Notes under the pieces: generated by a model
The model's input: only the letters and a program-made list of their open reading frames with translations
The model's database searches: none
Told to the model about the DNA's origin: nothing
Position numbers and translations under genes: made by a program
Part shown: in pieces, positions 8,697 to 18,208 of the stretch
How the letters are laid out: each line of letters starts with the position of its first letter
How positions within the stretch are numbered: position 1 is the first letter of the stretch
Source of the DNA: Rufibacter hautae
GTDB taxonomy: Bacteria; Bacteroidota; Bacteroidia; Cytophagales; Hymenobacteraceae
DNA length: 64,000 bases
NCBI RefSeq assembly: GCF_008271695.1
Contig: NZ_VKKY01000001.1
Location: forward strand, 1,296,589 to 1,360,588
Direction: 5' to 3'

Positions 8697-10274
8697 ATGT
8701 CACTTCTTTTTTCCGGCCGGTCGCTCCGGCTTACTTTCCTGGCGCTCTTCCTGTGGTGCCTCTCCCAACCCGTTTTTGCCCAAGCCGATCTCCAGAAACT
8801 GGACGCCTATTACCAAAAAGCCCTTAAAGACTGGAACGTACCAGGCATGGCCATCGCCATCGTGAAAAACGATTCGGTGGTATTTGCCAAAGGCTATGGC
8901 GTACGTGACCAGCAGAAAGGCGGCACCGTGGACGCCAACACCATCTTCGGGATTGCCTCCAACACCAAGGCCTACACCGCCGCCGCGCTGGCCATGCTGG
9001 TAGACGAAGGCAAACTGAGCTGGGACGACCCCGTGACTAAATACCTGCCGTACCTGCAACTCTATGACCCGTACGTGACGCAAAACCTCAACATCAGAGA
9101 CTTACTAAGCCACCGCGTGGGCCTGCAGACCTTCTCCGGTGATATACTCTGGTACAACACCACTTTCAGCCGCAAAGAGATTCTGCAACGGGCCAAGTAC
9201 CTCAAACCTGCTTATCCTTTCCGGGGCGGCTACGGCTACTCTAACCTCATGTTCATCGCCGCCGGCGAAGTCATTGAGGCCATCAGCGGAAAGCCTTGGG
9301 AGCAGTTCATCCAGGAACGCATTTTTAAACCGCTAGGCATGAATCGGTCTTACACCTCGGTGAACCAACTGAAGGGAATTGAAAACGTGACCAAGCCGCA
9401 CGGCAACCCTACTTCAGAAAACGGGAAACCAGTGCCTACGGTGCTTACCGCCTGGGACAGCTGGAACCCGGCCGCCGGTATTTTCACCAGCGTGAACGAA
9501 GATGCCAAATGGCTCAAACTGCAACTGAACCGGGGCACCTACAAAGGCCAGCGCCTGTTTTCTGAGAACGCCTCGCACACCATGTGGACCATGCACAACG
9601 CAACACCGGTAGCAAAAGAGATGGAAAAAATCACGCCTTCTGTTCATTTCAGCGGAGCCGGCTTGGGTTGGATGCTCAATGACTACCAGGGCAAAAAAAT
9701 AGTAGTGCATAGCGGCGGCCACGAAGGCATGAACAGCCGCACGGTGCTGGTGCCCGAGGAGAAACTGGGCATCGTGATTCTGACCAACAGCATGAGCAGC
9801 ATCATGGCGCCCATTGCCAACTACACCATAGATCAGTTCCTGGGCATTCAGAACGGCCGCGACTGGAGCCAGTTCAACCTGGAGGCAGCTGCCAAAGCCC
9901 AAGCAGCAGAAAAGGCGGCTGAAGCCAAAACCGCTAAACAGAAAACCGCCAAAGCCAAACTCACCCGTGACCTGAACGCCTACGCCGGCACGTTCCACAG
10001 CCCTTATTATGGAGATGCGGTAGTAACGGTGCAAAACGGAAAACTGATGCTGAGCTTGGTCTCGGCCCCAGCCTTGGGCGGAGAACTCACCCTCTGGCAA
10101 CCCGACATCTTTAACCTGGCCTGGAAAAACAATTTCGCGCTGCTTACGCCTACCAAGGCCCGGTTCCTGCCTGGCCCAGACGGTACTATCTCTGAGTTAC
10201 GCTTAGACGCCAACAATCCAGATTTACACTTCTCGGAGTTGGAGTTCAGCCGCGTAAACACCGCCAAACCGTAA
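8697..10274 (+). CDS. exported serine hydrolase, class C beta-lactamase fold
   Basis: 525 residues: signal peptide (to about residue 29, VFAQA), a beta-lactamase/penicillin-binding-protein fold, and a C-terminal beta domain of the DUF3471 type after an Ala/Lys-rich linker at about 400-435. Catalytic motifs: SNTK at 88-91 (SxxK) and YSN at 181-183; HSGGHEG near residue 345 stands in for the third motif. ATG at 8697 chosen because the longer open frame upstream has no ATG and would bury the signal peptide. Such proteins are periplasmic peptidases or esterases, not usually true beta-lactamases. First of three members of this family in the window (others at 31668 and 59209). Confidence 0.9.
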   Translation: MSLLFSGRSLRLTFLALFLWCLSQPVFAQADLQKLDAYYQKALKDWNVPGMAIAIVKNDSVVFAKGYGVRDQQKGGTVDANTIFGIASNTKAYTAAALAMLVDEGKLSWDDPVTKYLPYLQLYDPYVTQNLNIRDLLSHRVGLQTFSGDILWYNTTFSRKEILQRAKYLKPAYPFRGGYGYSNLMFIAAGEVIEAISGKPWEQFIQERIFKPLGMNRSYTSVNQLKGIENVTKPHGNPTSENGKPVPTVLTAWDSWNPAAGIFTSVNEDAKWLKLQLNRGTYKGQRLFSENASHTMWTMHNATPVAKEMEKITPSVHFSGAGLGWMLNDYQGKKIVVHSGGHEGMNSRTVLVPEEKLGIVILTNSMSSIMAPIANYTIDQFLGIQNGRDWSQFNLEAAAKAQAAEKAAEAKTAKQKTAKAKLTRDLNAYAGTFHSPYYGDAVVTVQNGKLMLSLVSAPALGGELTLWQPDIFNLAWKNNFALLTPTKARFLPGPDGTISELRLDANNPDLHFSELEFSRVNTAKP

Positions 10275-10299
10275 ATTTTCGGCTTCTTTCTGAACTCAA

Positions 10300-10333
10300 C
10301 GGGCTCCGTTCACCTTTGCAGGGAGGGAGCCCG
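10300..10333 (+). terminator. possible terminator after serine hydrolase
   Basis: Stem CGGGCTCC / GGAGCCCG with an 18-base loop, 26 bases after the stop. There is no clear T run, so this is a weak call. Confidence 0.45.
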
Positions 10334-10334
10334 C

Positions 10335-10374
10335 TGGTTTCAGGGTCTTTTGAGAAAAGAAGGCAGAAAATGGG
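10335..10374. repeat. dispersed palindrome copy, diverged
   Basis: GGTTTCAGGGTCTTTTGAG on the left, then GAAAAGAAGGCAGAAAATG. It is in the 300-bp gap between the serine hydrolase and the M16 peptidase; the rest of that gap (to 10574) has no gene and only one small palindrome (TTCGGGCCCGAA around 10429). Confidence 0.4.
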
Positions 10375-10574
10375 CGGGGCTGTAATAATCCATTCTTCCC
10401 GCCGACTAAGAAAGTACCCCTACGGCAACTTCGGGCCCGAAAGCCCAGCCGCCGCAATTTAAACCATTAACTATCATTTGTTTACAAACTCGCTCTCTTT
10501 TGTGATATGTAAGAATAATTCCAAATCATTATAAGCAGAGTCATCCTTTTACCCAACCCAAACAAACTATTCGC

Positions 10575-13556
10575 ATGTCAAAGAAGAGCACCCTGGCAAT
10601 CTTGCTGGCTGCCGCCATGTTAACGCAGGCGCAAGCGCAGACTAAAGCCACGCCGGCCAAGAAAGCCACTACCACCGCCACCAAGTCTCAGGGTGGTACC
10701 CGTAAGTTAGAGACGGTGAGCCGCAAACCCGGCGAGCTGGTGATTCCCTACGAGAAATACCAATTGGCCAACGGCCTTACCGTGATTGTCCATGAAGATC
10801 ATTCTGACCCCATCGTGCACGTGGATGTGACCTACCACGTAGGCTCGGGCCGCGAGGAAGTGGGCAAATCTGGCTTTGCGCACTTCTTTGAGCACATGAT
10901 GTTCCAGGGCTCGGACAACGTAGCGGATGAAGAGCACTTCAAGATTGTCTCAGAGGCCGGTGGAACCCTGAACGGAACCACCAACCGCGACAGAACCAAT
11001 TACTTTGAAACCGTTCCTTCCAACCAGTTAGAGACTGCCCTTTGGTTAGAGGCTGACCGTATGGGCTTCCTGTTGGATGCCGTGACCCAGCAGAAATTTG
11101 AGGTGCAGCGCGAGACCGTGAAAAACGAGCGTGGACAGCGTGTAGACAACGCTCCTTACGGTTTGTCTTACGAGAAAATGAGCGCTGCCTTGTATCCGTA
11201 TGGTCACCCGTACGCCTGGACCACCATTGGGTACATCGAGGACCTGAACCGGGTGAACGTAAATGACCTCAAGAACTTCTTCCTGCGCTGGTACGGCCCT
11301 AACAACGCTACCCTGACCGTGGGTGGTGACGTAACCCCGGCCCAGGTGGTGAAACTCGCCGAGAAATACTTCGGCTCTATCCAGCGCGGCCCGGAGGTGA
11401 AGAACATGAAACTGCCGGCTCCGGTACTGGCCCAGGATCGTTACATCTCTTACGAGGATAACGTGCGTTTCCCGCTGGTGCAAATGGTGTTGCCAACCGT
11501 GCCGGCCAATCACCCGGATGAGCCAGCCCTGGATGTACTTGCCGATATCATTGGCGGCGGCAGAACGTCTATCATCTACCAGAACATGGTGAAAACGCAG
11601 AAAGCCAACCAGGCCGGTGCGTACCATTCCACCTCTGAGTTAGCTGGTGAATTCGCGCTGTCGGCGCGGGTGCTGCCTACCCAGAACTTAGCTGATGCCG
11701 AGAAACAACTGCGCGAGGCCATGGCGGAGTTCGAGAAAAAAGGCGTGACCGATGAGGACATCGCCCGTTACAAAGCTTCCTATGAGGCCAGCATCATCAA
11801 CAGACTTTCCAGCGTATCTGGCAAAACGTCTACCCTGGCGGCTAACCAGTTCATGACCGGGAACGCCAACCATCTTGTAAAGGAAAGACAGGCAGTGAAC
11901 GCGGTGACCAAAGCCGATGTGCAACGCGTGTACAACCAGTATGTGAAGGGCAAAAAAGCCGTGATCCTGAGCGTGGTACCCAAAGGCAAGTCTGAATTGA
12001 TTGCCAAAGCCGACAACTTCAAAGTAGACCCAACCGGCTACAAAGCCCCGGCTGATCAGTACTCTGGCCTGAAATACGTAAAAGCGAAAGATAACTTTGA
12101 CCGCAGCAAGCGTCCGGCCGCGGGTGCCGTTCCGGCCATCACCGTGCCTCCGTTCTGGAAAGAAAGCCTGGCCAATGGTATCAAAGTAATCGGTGCCAAG
12201 TCTGACGAAGTACCAACCGTGACCCTGTTGTTCACGCTGCAAGGCGGGCACAAACTGGAAGCCAACGATCCGTCCAAAGCGGGTATTGCTTCTTTGACGG
12301 CTTCTATGCTGAACGAGTCTTCGCAAAAATTCACCGCTGAGCAGATCAGCACCGAGCTGGAGAAACTGGGCTCCTCTATTGGTTTCGGAAGTGGCGCAGA
12401 AAGCATGACCGTTTCGGTGTCTTCCCAGGTGAAGAACCTGGATGCTACGTTGGCTTTGCTGGAAGAGCGCATGTTCCGTCCTCGTTTTGACGCGGCTGAG
12501 TTTGACCGCATCAAGAAGCAGCGCCTGGAAGCCATCAGAAACCAGAGCACCCAACCTACCGTGGTAGCCGACAACGTGTACAACAAAATGCTGTACGGCG
12601 AAGGCAACATCCGCGCAATTCCGGTGGTGGGCACTGTGCAAACCGTGGAAAGCATCAACCTGGATGACGTGAAGAAATTCTACGCGAACTACTTCTCGCC
12701 AAGCGTGACCAACCTGGTGGTAGTAGGTGATGTAGACCAAAAGCAAGTGATGCCTAAACTGGCGTTCCTGAACAAGTGGACGCCAAAGCAGGTGACCATG
12801 CCGTCTGACTTCAAGGCGGCCAGCATTGACAAGACCAAGATCTTCATCGTAGACAAAGAGAAAGCCGCCCAGTCTGAGATCAGAATCGGGTACATGGCGC
12901 TTCCTTTTGATGCCACGGGCGAGTACTACAAAGCTAACCTGATGAACTACGTGTTGGGTGGGGCCTTCAACAGCCGCATCAACCTGAACCTGCGCGAAGA
13001 CAAAGGCTACACCTACGGCGCCCGCTCCGGCTTCAACGGCACCGAAGAGGCTGGTCCGTTCACCGCTTCCGCTGGCGTGCGTTCCAACGCATCTGATGCC
13101 TCAGTAGTGGAGTTCATGAAAGAGATCAAGCGCTTTAGAGAAGAAGGAATCACCGATGCCGAGTTGGCCTTCATGAAGAACGCCATCGGGCAGGCGGATG
13201 CCCGCCGGTATGAGACTTCGTTCCAGAAAGCGGCCTTCTTAAACAACATGCTGCGCTACAACCTGACGCCTGACTATGTGGCTAAGCAGAACGAGATCCT
13301 GCAGAACATCACCAAGGAGGAGATCAACGCGCTGGCCAAAAAGTACCTGCCGGTAGACAACATGAGCATTATGCTGGTGGGCGACAAAGCCGCTATCAAA
13401 CCAGGTTTGGAGAAACTAGGCTACGACGTGGTAGAACTGGATTCTGACGGAGGCCCGGTATTGGCCAAAGCCACTGCCCCGGCCACCCCGGAAGTGAAGA
13501 AAGAAGAGCCGGTGAAAAAAGGTCGCAAAGCCAAAGTGCAAGGCCGCGTTTTCTAG
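10575..13556 (+). CDS. M16 family zinc metallopeptidase (pitrilysin/insulinase), two-domain
   Basis: 993-residue exported peptidase, signal peptide ending at about residue 22 (AQAQA). Two tandem M16 halves. The N-terminal half carries the inverted zinc motif HFFEH (H103, E106, H107) and the downstream acidic ligand region ETVKNERGQR; the C-terminal half (from about residue 530) keeps the fold but lacks HxxEH, as is usual for the inactive half. A basic Lys-rich tail (KKGRKAKVQGRVF) ends the protein. Degrades peptides in the periplasm or outside. The gene is followed by a strong terminator and is probably monocistronic. Codon use is strongly biased (few rare codons), which suggests high expression. 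Confidence 0.95.
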   Translation: MSKKSTLAILLAAAMLTQAQAQTKATPAKKATTTATKSQGGTRKLETVSRKPGELVIPYEKYQLANGLTVIVHEDHSDPIVHVDVTYHVGSGREEVGKSGFAHFFEHMMFQGSDNVADEEHFKIVSEAGGTLNGTTNRDRTNYFETVPSNQLETALWLEADRMGFLLDAVTQQKFEVQRETVKNERGQRVDNAPYGLSYEKMSAALYPYGHPYAWTTIGYIEDLNRVNVNDLKNFFLRWYGPNNATLTVGGDVTPAQVVKLAEKYFGSIQRGPEVKNMKLPAPVLAQDRYISYEDNVRFPLVQMVLPTVPANHPDEPALDVLADIIGGGRTSIIYQNMVKTQKANQAGAYHSTSELAGEFALSARVLPTQNLADAEKQLREAMAEFEKKGVTDEDIARYKASYEASIINRLSSVSGKTSTLAANQFMTGNANHLVKERQAVNAVTKADVQRVYNQYVKGKKAVILSVVPKGKSELIAKADNFKVDPTGYKAPADQYSGLKYVKAKDNFDRSKRPAAGAVPAITVPPFWKESLANGIKVIGAKSDEVPTVTLLFTLQGGHKLEANDPSKAGIASLTASMLNESSQKFTAEQISTELEKLGSSIGFGSGAESMTVSVSSQVKNLDATLALLEERMFRPRFDAAEFDRIKKQRLEAIRNQSTQPTVVADNVYNKMLYGEGNIRAIPVVGTVQTVESINLDDVKKFYANYFSPSVTNLVVVGDVDQKQVMPKLAFLNKWTPKQVTMPSDFKAASIDKTKIFIVDKEKAAQSEIRIGYMALPFDATGEYYKANLMNYVLGGAFNSRINLNLREDKGYTYGARSGFNGTEEAGPFTASAGVRSNASDASVVEFMKEIKRFREEGITDAELAFMKNAIGQADARRYETSFQKAAFLNNMLRYNLTPDYVAKQNEILQNITKEEINALAKKYLPVDNMSIMLVGDKAAIKPGLEKLGYDVVELDSDGGPVLAKATAPATPEVKKEEPVKKGRKAKVQGRVF

Positions 13557-13599
13557 GCTAATTCTCACCGGTTTACCTGCATAAAGTAAATCCATTTTA

Positions 13600-13638
13600 A
13601 AGGCGTTTTCGGGAAAAGACCCCGGAAACGCCTTTTTT
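13600..13638 (+). terminator. terminator of M16 peptidase gene
   Basis: AAGGCGTTTTCGGG / CCCCGGAAACGCCTT hairpin followed by TTTTT, 45 bases after the stop. The left part overlaps what could be a diverged dispersed palindrome, so terminator and repeat may be the same object here. Confidence 0.85.
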
Positions 13639-13709
13639 CATTTTACATCGTAAATCCAATATATAATTGTAATTTATGGAACCTTCTCTAACAAGTTTAC
13701 TTCCAGCTG

Positions 13710-14606
13710 ATGAGGATTCCCTTCGGATTATTTTTCGTTTTTCTGTCAACCTTCTGCCATGCCCAGAATTTGCCAGCCCCAATTACCAACGATCCGGACT
13801 CGGCTGTCATCGTCTACAAAGACATCATCAATTTTTGGAAAGCATTTGACCGGAGTAGCCAAGAGGGAAGCCAGGCGTTTGAAAAGTACTACATCAGACC
13901 AGGAAGCAATGGTGTAAAGCATTTTATTGACCATAATAGGATAGTGAATGCAGACTCCCTTTTTGGAACGGTCCAAAAAAAGCGATCGGAGTATCTCAGA
14001 GTTCGTGAACAAACCCTAAGTATAGAGAAAGTGGTGCCACAGTGTAAGGCAGTTTATTATTCCTTTGAGTACCTATATCCCAAGGCAAAATTCCCACCGT
14101 TATATTTCGTTATCGGACGGTTTAACACAGGAGGGGTTTCCCTTAAAGCTGAGCAAATTATTGGCGCTGAAATGAATGAGCTCTCCAATATCCCTTATTT
14201 AGTTGCTCACGAACTTGTTCACGCAAACCAGAATATTCCATACAAGTATAAAATCTTGTTGGAGCAATGTATTATTGAGGGAAGTGCAGATTTCCTGGGT
14301 GAATTGATTTCAGGGAAAGTTGCTTCTCAAGAACCTTACAGATATGCAGAAGGCAGGGAAGCAAGCCTGAAGAAGGACTTTCTGCGAGACATGGAGTTAG
14401 GCGAAAATGATGATTTCGCTAATTGGTTAAATGCCGGAAAAAGAAAGGATGACAGACCTGCGGATATGGGCTACTATATTGGGTATGCCATTACCAAAGC
14501 ATATTATGAAAAAGCGTCTGACAAGAAGAAGGCGGTTTATGACATCCTGAACATCCAGGATTGCAAAGAATTCCTAAAAAAGAGCGGGTATCAACCTGAT
14601 AAATAA
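13710..14606 (+). CDS. exported DUF2268-type putative Zn protease
   Basis: 298 residues with a signal peptide (to about residue 19, CHA/QN). A zinc-protease motif HELVH lies at 167-171, followed by EGSADFLGE at 190-198, which supplies the likely third ligand. This arrangement fits the DUF2268 gluzincin-like family, predicted Zn-dependent proteases; substrates unknown. The coding sequence is visibly AT-richer than the M16 gene before it, which may point to a different history. Not obviously operonic: a terminator lies before it and 116 bp separate it from the next gene. Confidence 0.75.
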   Translation: MRIPFGLFFVFLSTFCHAQNLPAPITNDPDSAVIVYKDIINFWKAFDRSSQEGSQAFEKYYIRPGSNGVKHFIDHNRIVNADSLFGTVQKKRSEYLRVREQTLSIEKVVPQCKAVYYSFEYLYPKAKFPPLYFVIGRFNTGGVSLKAEQIIGAEMNELSNIPYLVAHELVHANQNIPYKYKILLEQCIIEGSADFLGELISGKVASQEPYRYAEGREASLKKDFLRDMELGENDDFANWLNAGKRKDDRPADMGYYIGYAITKAYYEKASDKKKAVYDILNIQDCKEFLKKSGYQPDK

Positions 14607-14722
14607 AACTTCACACAACTAAAGCTACAGCACACTAAGGCGCACCCTAGCTCAGGCATATCATTGAAATTGAACGGGTTACTTCTGCCTTAATTCAGCA
14701 TTAAAAGAGTACCTAAGCTGCC

Positions 14723-15388
14723 ATGCCAAGACTTCTCCTTTTCTGCGCCTTTGTTTTTCTGGTGGCCGGGTTCAACGCCTGCTCCTCAGACCCGGCTTTG
14801 CAGTTTGAGCAGCCGCAGCCTTTGACCGGTACAGAAGAAACCGCTTTCCCGAAGGCGCTTTGGGGGCAGTATTTCAACGCCCAGGACTCCACCACCCTCC
14901 TGCTCACGTCCTCGGCGCTGGTGCAGAGATTGCAGTTCGTTTTGCCCGCGGCGATGCAGGAGTTACAAGATGATTCTATTCCCTACAGATTGGAAAATGG
15001 CCGGCTCTTCCGCAAAGATTTCCCCGAAGGCTTGCCCATCGTGCGCCGCACCCCAGACTCGCTTTACCTCCAGGTAACCATCCTGGATACGCTGTTCGCG
15101 CAGAATGCCACCCACCGGCTGCGTTCCTTCAAAGGCATGTATTTCCTGAACCAACAGATTGAACCCAACCGCTGGAAGGTTTTCTGCTTGAGTAGGCAGG
15201 GCCGCAATCACATTAGGCTGCAGTACCTGGATGACTCGGTAGACCGCGTGAAACTGGAGGAGATTATTCCCCTGCGCGAAACCGGCAAGGTGTTCCTGGC
15301 CAATCCCTCCCAAAAAGACCTCCGGAAGTTTCTGAGGCAAGGCGGCTTCCGGCAAATGGAAACCTATACCCGCGTGGCCCAGCTTTAG
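14723..15388 (+). CDS. lipoprotein of unknown function
   Basis: 221 residues, type II signal peptide with lipobox AGFNAC (Cys at about residue 20), then a mature domain with no motif I know. It looks like a beta-rich globular protein with a C-terminal segment rich in Arg/Lys (KDLRKFLRQGGFRQ). The start ATG at 14723 fits the signal peptide exactly. GC-rich like the core genes. Not recognised. Confidence 0.75.
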   Translation: MPRLLLFCAFVFLVAGFNACSSDPALQFEQPQPLTGTEETAFPKALWGQYFNAQDSTTLLLTSSALVQRLQFVLPAAMQELQDDSIPYRLENGRLFRKDFPEGLPIVRRTPDSLYLQVTILDTLFAQNATHRLRSFKGMYFLNQQIEPNRWKVFCLSRQGRNHIRLQYLDDSVDRVKLEEIIPLRETGKVFLANPSQKDLRKFLRQGGFRQMETYTRVAQL

Positions 15389-15440
15389 AAAAATTACTCT
15401 GTTTCCCGCTTCGCTGTCTTGCCAAAGAATTCTTCTACCT

Positions 15441-15479
15441 GATTTTAAGGCCGATTTAAAGAAAACAGGCTAAAAACGC
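15441..15479. repeat. dispersed palindrome copy
   Basis: GATTTTAAGGCCGATTTAAA on the left, GAAAACAGGCTAAAAACGC on the right: one of the copies where both arms are easy to see. Confidence 0.65.
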
Positions 15480-15499
15480 TTCCGCAGTTGCACTCTTTG

Positions 15500-15590
15500 A
15501 TTCCTCTGGTTAAAGAATTCCTCTGGTTCAAGTTTTCAACTTGGACCTAACACGGGCTGAAGTTTTCAACTTCAGTGAGGCGAAAGCCTA
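15500..15590 (+). repeat. three-hairpin dispersed repeat, copy Y
   Basis: Hairpins in order: GGTTCAAGTT/AACTTGGACC at 15525-15547, CTGAAGTT/AACTTCAG at 15557-15575, AGGC-GAAA-GCCT at about 15578-15589. Preceded by a CTCTGGTT direct repeat. Matches 7339-7434 read on the other strand. Confidence 0.8.
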
Positions 15591-15704
15591 AAACCAGCTT
15601 TGCTGAGTCTGTTACAGGGAAGAATCCCACCAAAATGAATTACCCCTGAAAGATTTGGGCAAAGGCCTACAAAATTTTTCAGGGTTTACGAAGGAATGGA
15701 AGCA

Positions 15705-15730
15705 GAGACAAGGCAGTGCCTGGTCTCTAC
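15705..15730. repeat. GAGACAAGGCAGTGC-type short palindrome, copy 2
   Basis: AGAGACAAGGCAGTGCC then TGGTCTCTAC. Lies with copy Y in the 467-bp gene-free stretch 15389-15855, which otherwise shows no gene. Confidence 0.7.
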
Positions 15731-15855
15731 ATTGGATCTACTATTGAGATCATCGTGCTCCACCAGGCAGAGATTTGAACGGAGAACTTGAGAGACGTTT
15801 TAAGCTCGTTTTTAATAAATCAAGCCGAAACAGATATAAGGTGTAGACAATCACC

Positions 15856-18123
15856 TTAAAAGCTCTTCCGCAGTTGCAGGCCCGTATAGAAGTTGCGGCC
15901 GGGTGCGGCCTGGAAGTAGCGGTTCCCGAAGGCGTTCAAGTCATTCCCCAGGCTGTAATCGCGGTCAGTGGCGTTGTCTACGCCGCCGTACAGGTCCAGG
16001 TGCCAGGTCTGCGCAAAGGTGCGCCGGAGACCGGTGCGGGCCCCTAAGATGAAGTAGTCTGGGGCGTACACCGTATTGGCATCGTTCAGCGGGATTTCAT
16101 CTGAATAGTTGGCGGTGGCGTTGAGGTACAGGCCAAGTCGGCTTTCCACATCCAGGCCGGCCACGGCTACGTGCGGAGCGGTACCGGTGAGGCGATTGCC
16201 CGAGAAATCATTCTCGTTCTGCTGGTAGTTCTGGAACCGGAACCGGTTGTAGGTATAAGAACCCCAGAGCCGCAGCAAACGCAACGCATGGTCCGGCGCC
16301 TGCACAAGGGCATACCCCAGCGCTACTTCCACCCCTTGCTGTTTCGTAGCCCCGGCGTTCGCGAAGACGGCTACCCCAGAGGGCGTGGTACGGCTCACGA
16401 TGGTTTCCTGCAGCTTGAAATGGAAAGCGACCACATCATACGTGAACCGCTGGTTGAACAGGCTTCCTCTTACCCCGGCTTCGTAATTAGTGCCGCGCTC
16501 GGGCTGCAAGGAAAGGTTGATGCTGGCATCTGAGGGGCGCACCTCGGCCTCAGTGGGCGGCGAGAACCCCGCGCTCACGCTGGCGTGCGCCGATAAAGTG
16601 GGCGAGATCACTTTCACCAAACCAACGCGCGGCGAGAACTGCGCGTCAATGTTGCGGGTCTGTTTATACCCCTCGGGGTTAGTGCTGGCATCGGAAACGC
16701 GGACCAGATCATACCGAAGCGAATTGAGGCTAGCGCCCAGCGTGAGCAGGAAGTTCGCCGGCAAATCCACCTCGGCCTGGCCGAACACAAAGCCTTCTTT
16801 CACGGTCACTTCATCGTCATAGTTCAGGGGACCGGGCGTACCAGCGTTGTTCACGTACTGGCGGGCATTCACAAAACGGCGCTGCCCCTCGGCCCCTAGG
16901 GTAAAGCGGGTGGGCAGGCTGCCTATGTCTGTCCGGTAGGTGGTGCGCGTCCGACCGCCGAAGCTCTGGTTCAGGTTGCGTTCATAATCGGTCACGAAGG
17001 GGTGGTTGAGGAAGCTGAACACGCCAAACAAGGAAGTGGTGTTGCTCCAGCGGTCATTGAACTGGTAGTTGTGCACAAACCCCAGGTTCAGGCCCTTCAG
17101 GTTGAGCGAGGCGTTCTGGTCTTTGTTCAACTGCCGCGCCGCCCGTGGATTAGCGGCAAATTGCTCACGGGTGAGCGCACCGGGAAGCTCGTAGAACAGA
17201 TCTGAGTACAAAGCATGGAAAGACAAGGTTTGTTTCTGCGACGGGTAAAACTGCCCCGAAAGCAGCAGGGTTTTGCGGTCCATGGCACTTTGCTCGCGGT
17301 AGCCGTCCAGGGTCTGGCGGTCAAAGCGCAGCAGCAGGTTTGATTTCTCTGAGGCCACGCTGGCACCAACAAATCCTCTACGCAACCCAAAAGAGCCTAC
17401 CTGTACCCCTGCCATGACGCTGCTTTCTACCGGACGCACGGTCTCCATCAAGATGGTGCCCCCCGTACCGGCGCCGTACACACTTCCACCCGGCCCTTTG
17501 ATGACTTCTATGTTCCCGATGATACCAGGGTCCAGCATGTTCAGGGGAATGGTCCCGTTTGCTTCCACCAACGGCACCTCGTTCAGGTAGATTTTTACGT
17601 TGCGCACGCCGTACGGGGCCCGCAGCGAACTTCCCCTGATGGAGATGCGGTAACTGGCCGTGGCCCGTTCTTCCATCCGCACGCCGGGCAGGGTATTCAG
17701 CGCCGGTACCAGCGTGGTCTGTGAGAACCGCTCCAGGTCACGGGTTGAAAGCAACCCTATGGCGCCGGCGGTCTTCTGCAAGGGTCGGCGGGTTTCGTAC
17801 CCCCTTACCACCACTTCCTGCAGGTTCACCGCCAGGGGCTCCAGCAGAATCACCAACGGCTTCTTGCTCTGCGGCACTACCAATTTCTGCAGACGGTGGC
17901 TGGTTTCGTGCTGGACCAACAGCGTGTCAAAACGAGAGGCCAGCACCATCCTGAACTGCCCGGCGGCATTGGTGAGCACCTGAGCTCCGGTGGCGCCCTC
18001 ACTCACAGTAACACCTTCCAGCGGCTGCTGAGAACGGGCATCTAACACGCGCCCTTCTACGGTTACCTGCGCCCAAGCCGGGAAAAACGAAAGAAGGAAA
18101 ACAAAAGCGAAAAGGTATTTCAT
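15856..18123 (-). CDS. TonB-dependent outer-membrane receptor
   Basis: 755 residues: signal peptide (to about 18), a carboxypeptidase-regulatory-like beta-sandwich at about 20-95 (VEGRVLDARSQQPLEGVTV), a TonB-box-like stretch LQEVVVRGYE at about 100-110, the plug domain (SIRGSS, GPGGSVYGAGTGGTI at 165-225) and a 22-strand barrel ending in ...LQLRKSF with a terminal Phe. At 755 residues and with no SusD gene beside it, it resembles siderophore/metal or vitamin receptors rather than a glycan SusC. Substrate unknown. The 458-bp region upstream could hold a regulatory leader but I recognise no riboswitch or Fur box there. Confidence 0.92.
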   Translation of the reverse strand: MKYLFAFVFLLSFFPAWAQVTVEGRVLDARSQQPLEGVTVSEGATGAQVLTNAAGQFRMVLASRFDTLLVQHETSHRLQKLVVPQSKKPLVILLEPLAVNLQEVVVRGYETRRPLQKTAGAIGLLSTRDLERFSQTTLVPALNTLPGVRMEERATASYRISIRGSSLRAPYGVRNVKIYLNEVPLVEANGTIPLNMLDPGIIGNIEVIKGPGGSVYGAGTGGTILMETVRPVESSVMAGVQVGSFGLRRGFVGASVASEKSNLLLRFDRQTLDGYREQSAMDRKTLLLSGQFYPSQKQTLSFHALYSDLFYELPGALTREQFAANPRAARQLNKDQNASLNLKGLNLGFVHNYQFNDRWSNTTSLFGVFSFLNHPFVTDYERNLNQSFGGRTRTTYRTDIGSLPTRFTLGAEGQRRFVNARQYVNNAGTPGPLNYDDEVTVKEGFVFGQAEVDLPANFLLTLGASLNSLRYDLVRVSDASTNPEGYKQTRNIDAQFSPRVGLVKVISPTLSAHASVSAGFSPPTEAEVRPSDASINLSLQPERGTNYEAGVRGSLFNQRFTYDVVAFHFKLQETIVSRTTPSGVAVFANAGATKQQGVEVALGYALVQAPDHALRLLRLWGSYTYNRFRFQNYQQNENDFSGNRLTGTAPHVAVAGLDVESRLGLYLNATANYSDEIPLNDANTVYAPDYFILGARTGLRRTFAQTWHLDLYGGVDNATDRDYSLGNDLNAFGNRYFQAAPGRNFYTGLQLRKSF

Positions 18124-18172
18124 GGGATTGAATTCAAGGGCAATCAGATGGAGGAAACAGCAAAGGCTGACT

Positions 18173-18208
18173 GTTTTAGTGCTGTTTTCACGAAATCAGG
18201 CTTAGAAC
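18173..18208. repeat. dispersed palindrome copy, both arms
   Basis: GTTTTAGTGCTGTTTTC, AC, GAAATCAGGCTTAGAAC. It lies 50 bp upstream of the TonB receptor start. The rest of 18124-18450 holds no gene. Confidence 0.65.

Noticed and set aside
11688-12746. 352-codon minus-strand frame inside the M16 peptidase gene
   Set aside because: It is the antisense shadow of a GC-biased gene with clear M16 motifs; its composition (His/Val/Phe-rich) is typical of such shadows.
13600-13638. Counting this hairpin as a dispersed palindrome copy
   Set aside because: It has a proper T run and GC-rich stem, so terminator is the better call, though the two may overlap.
15856-18123. SusC-type glycan receptor
   Set aside because: At 755 residues with no SusD neighbour it fits ordinary TonB receptors better than SusC.
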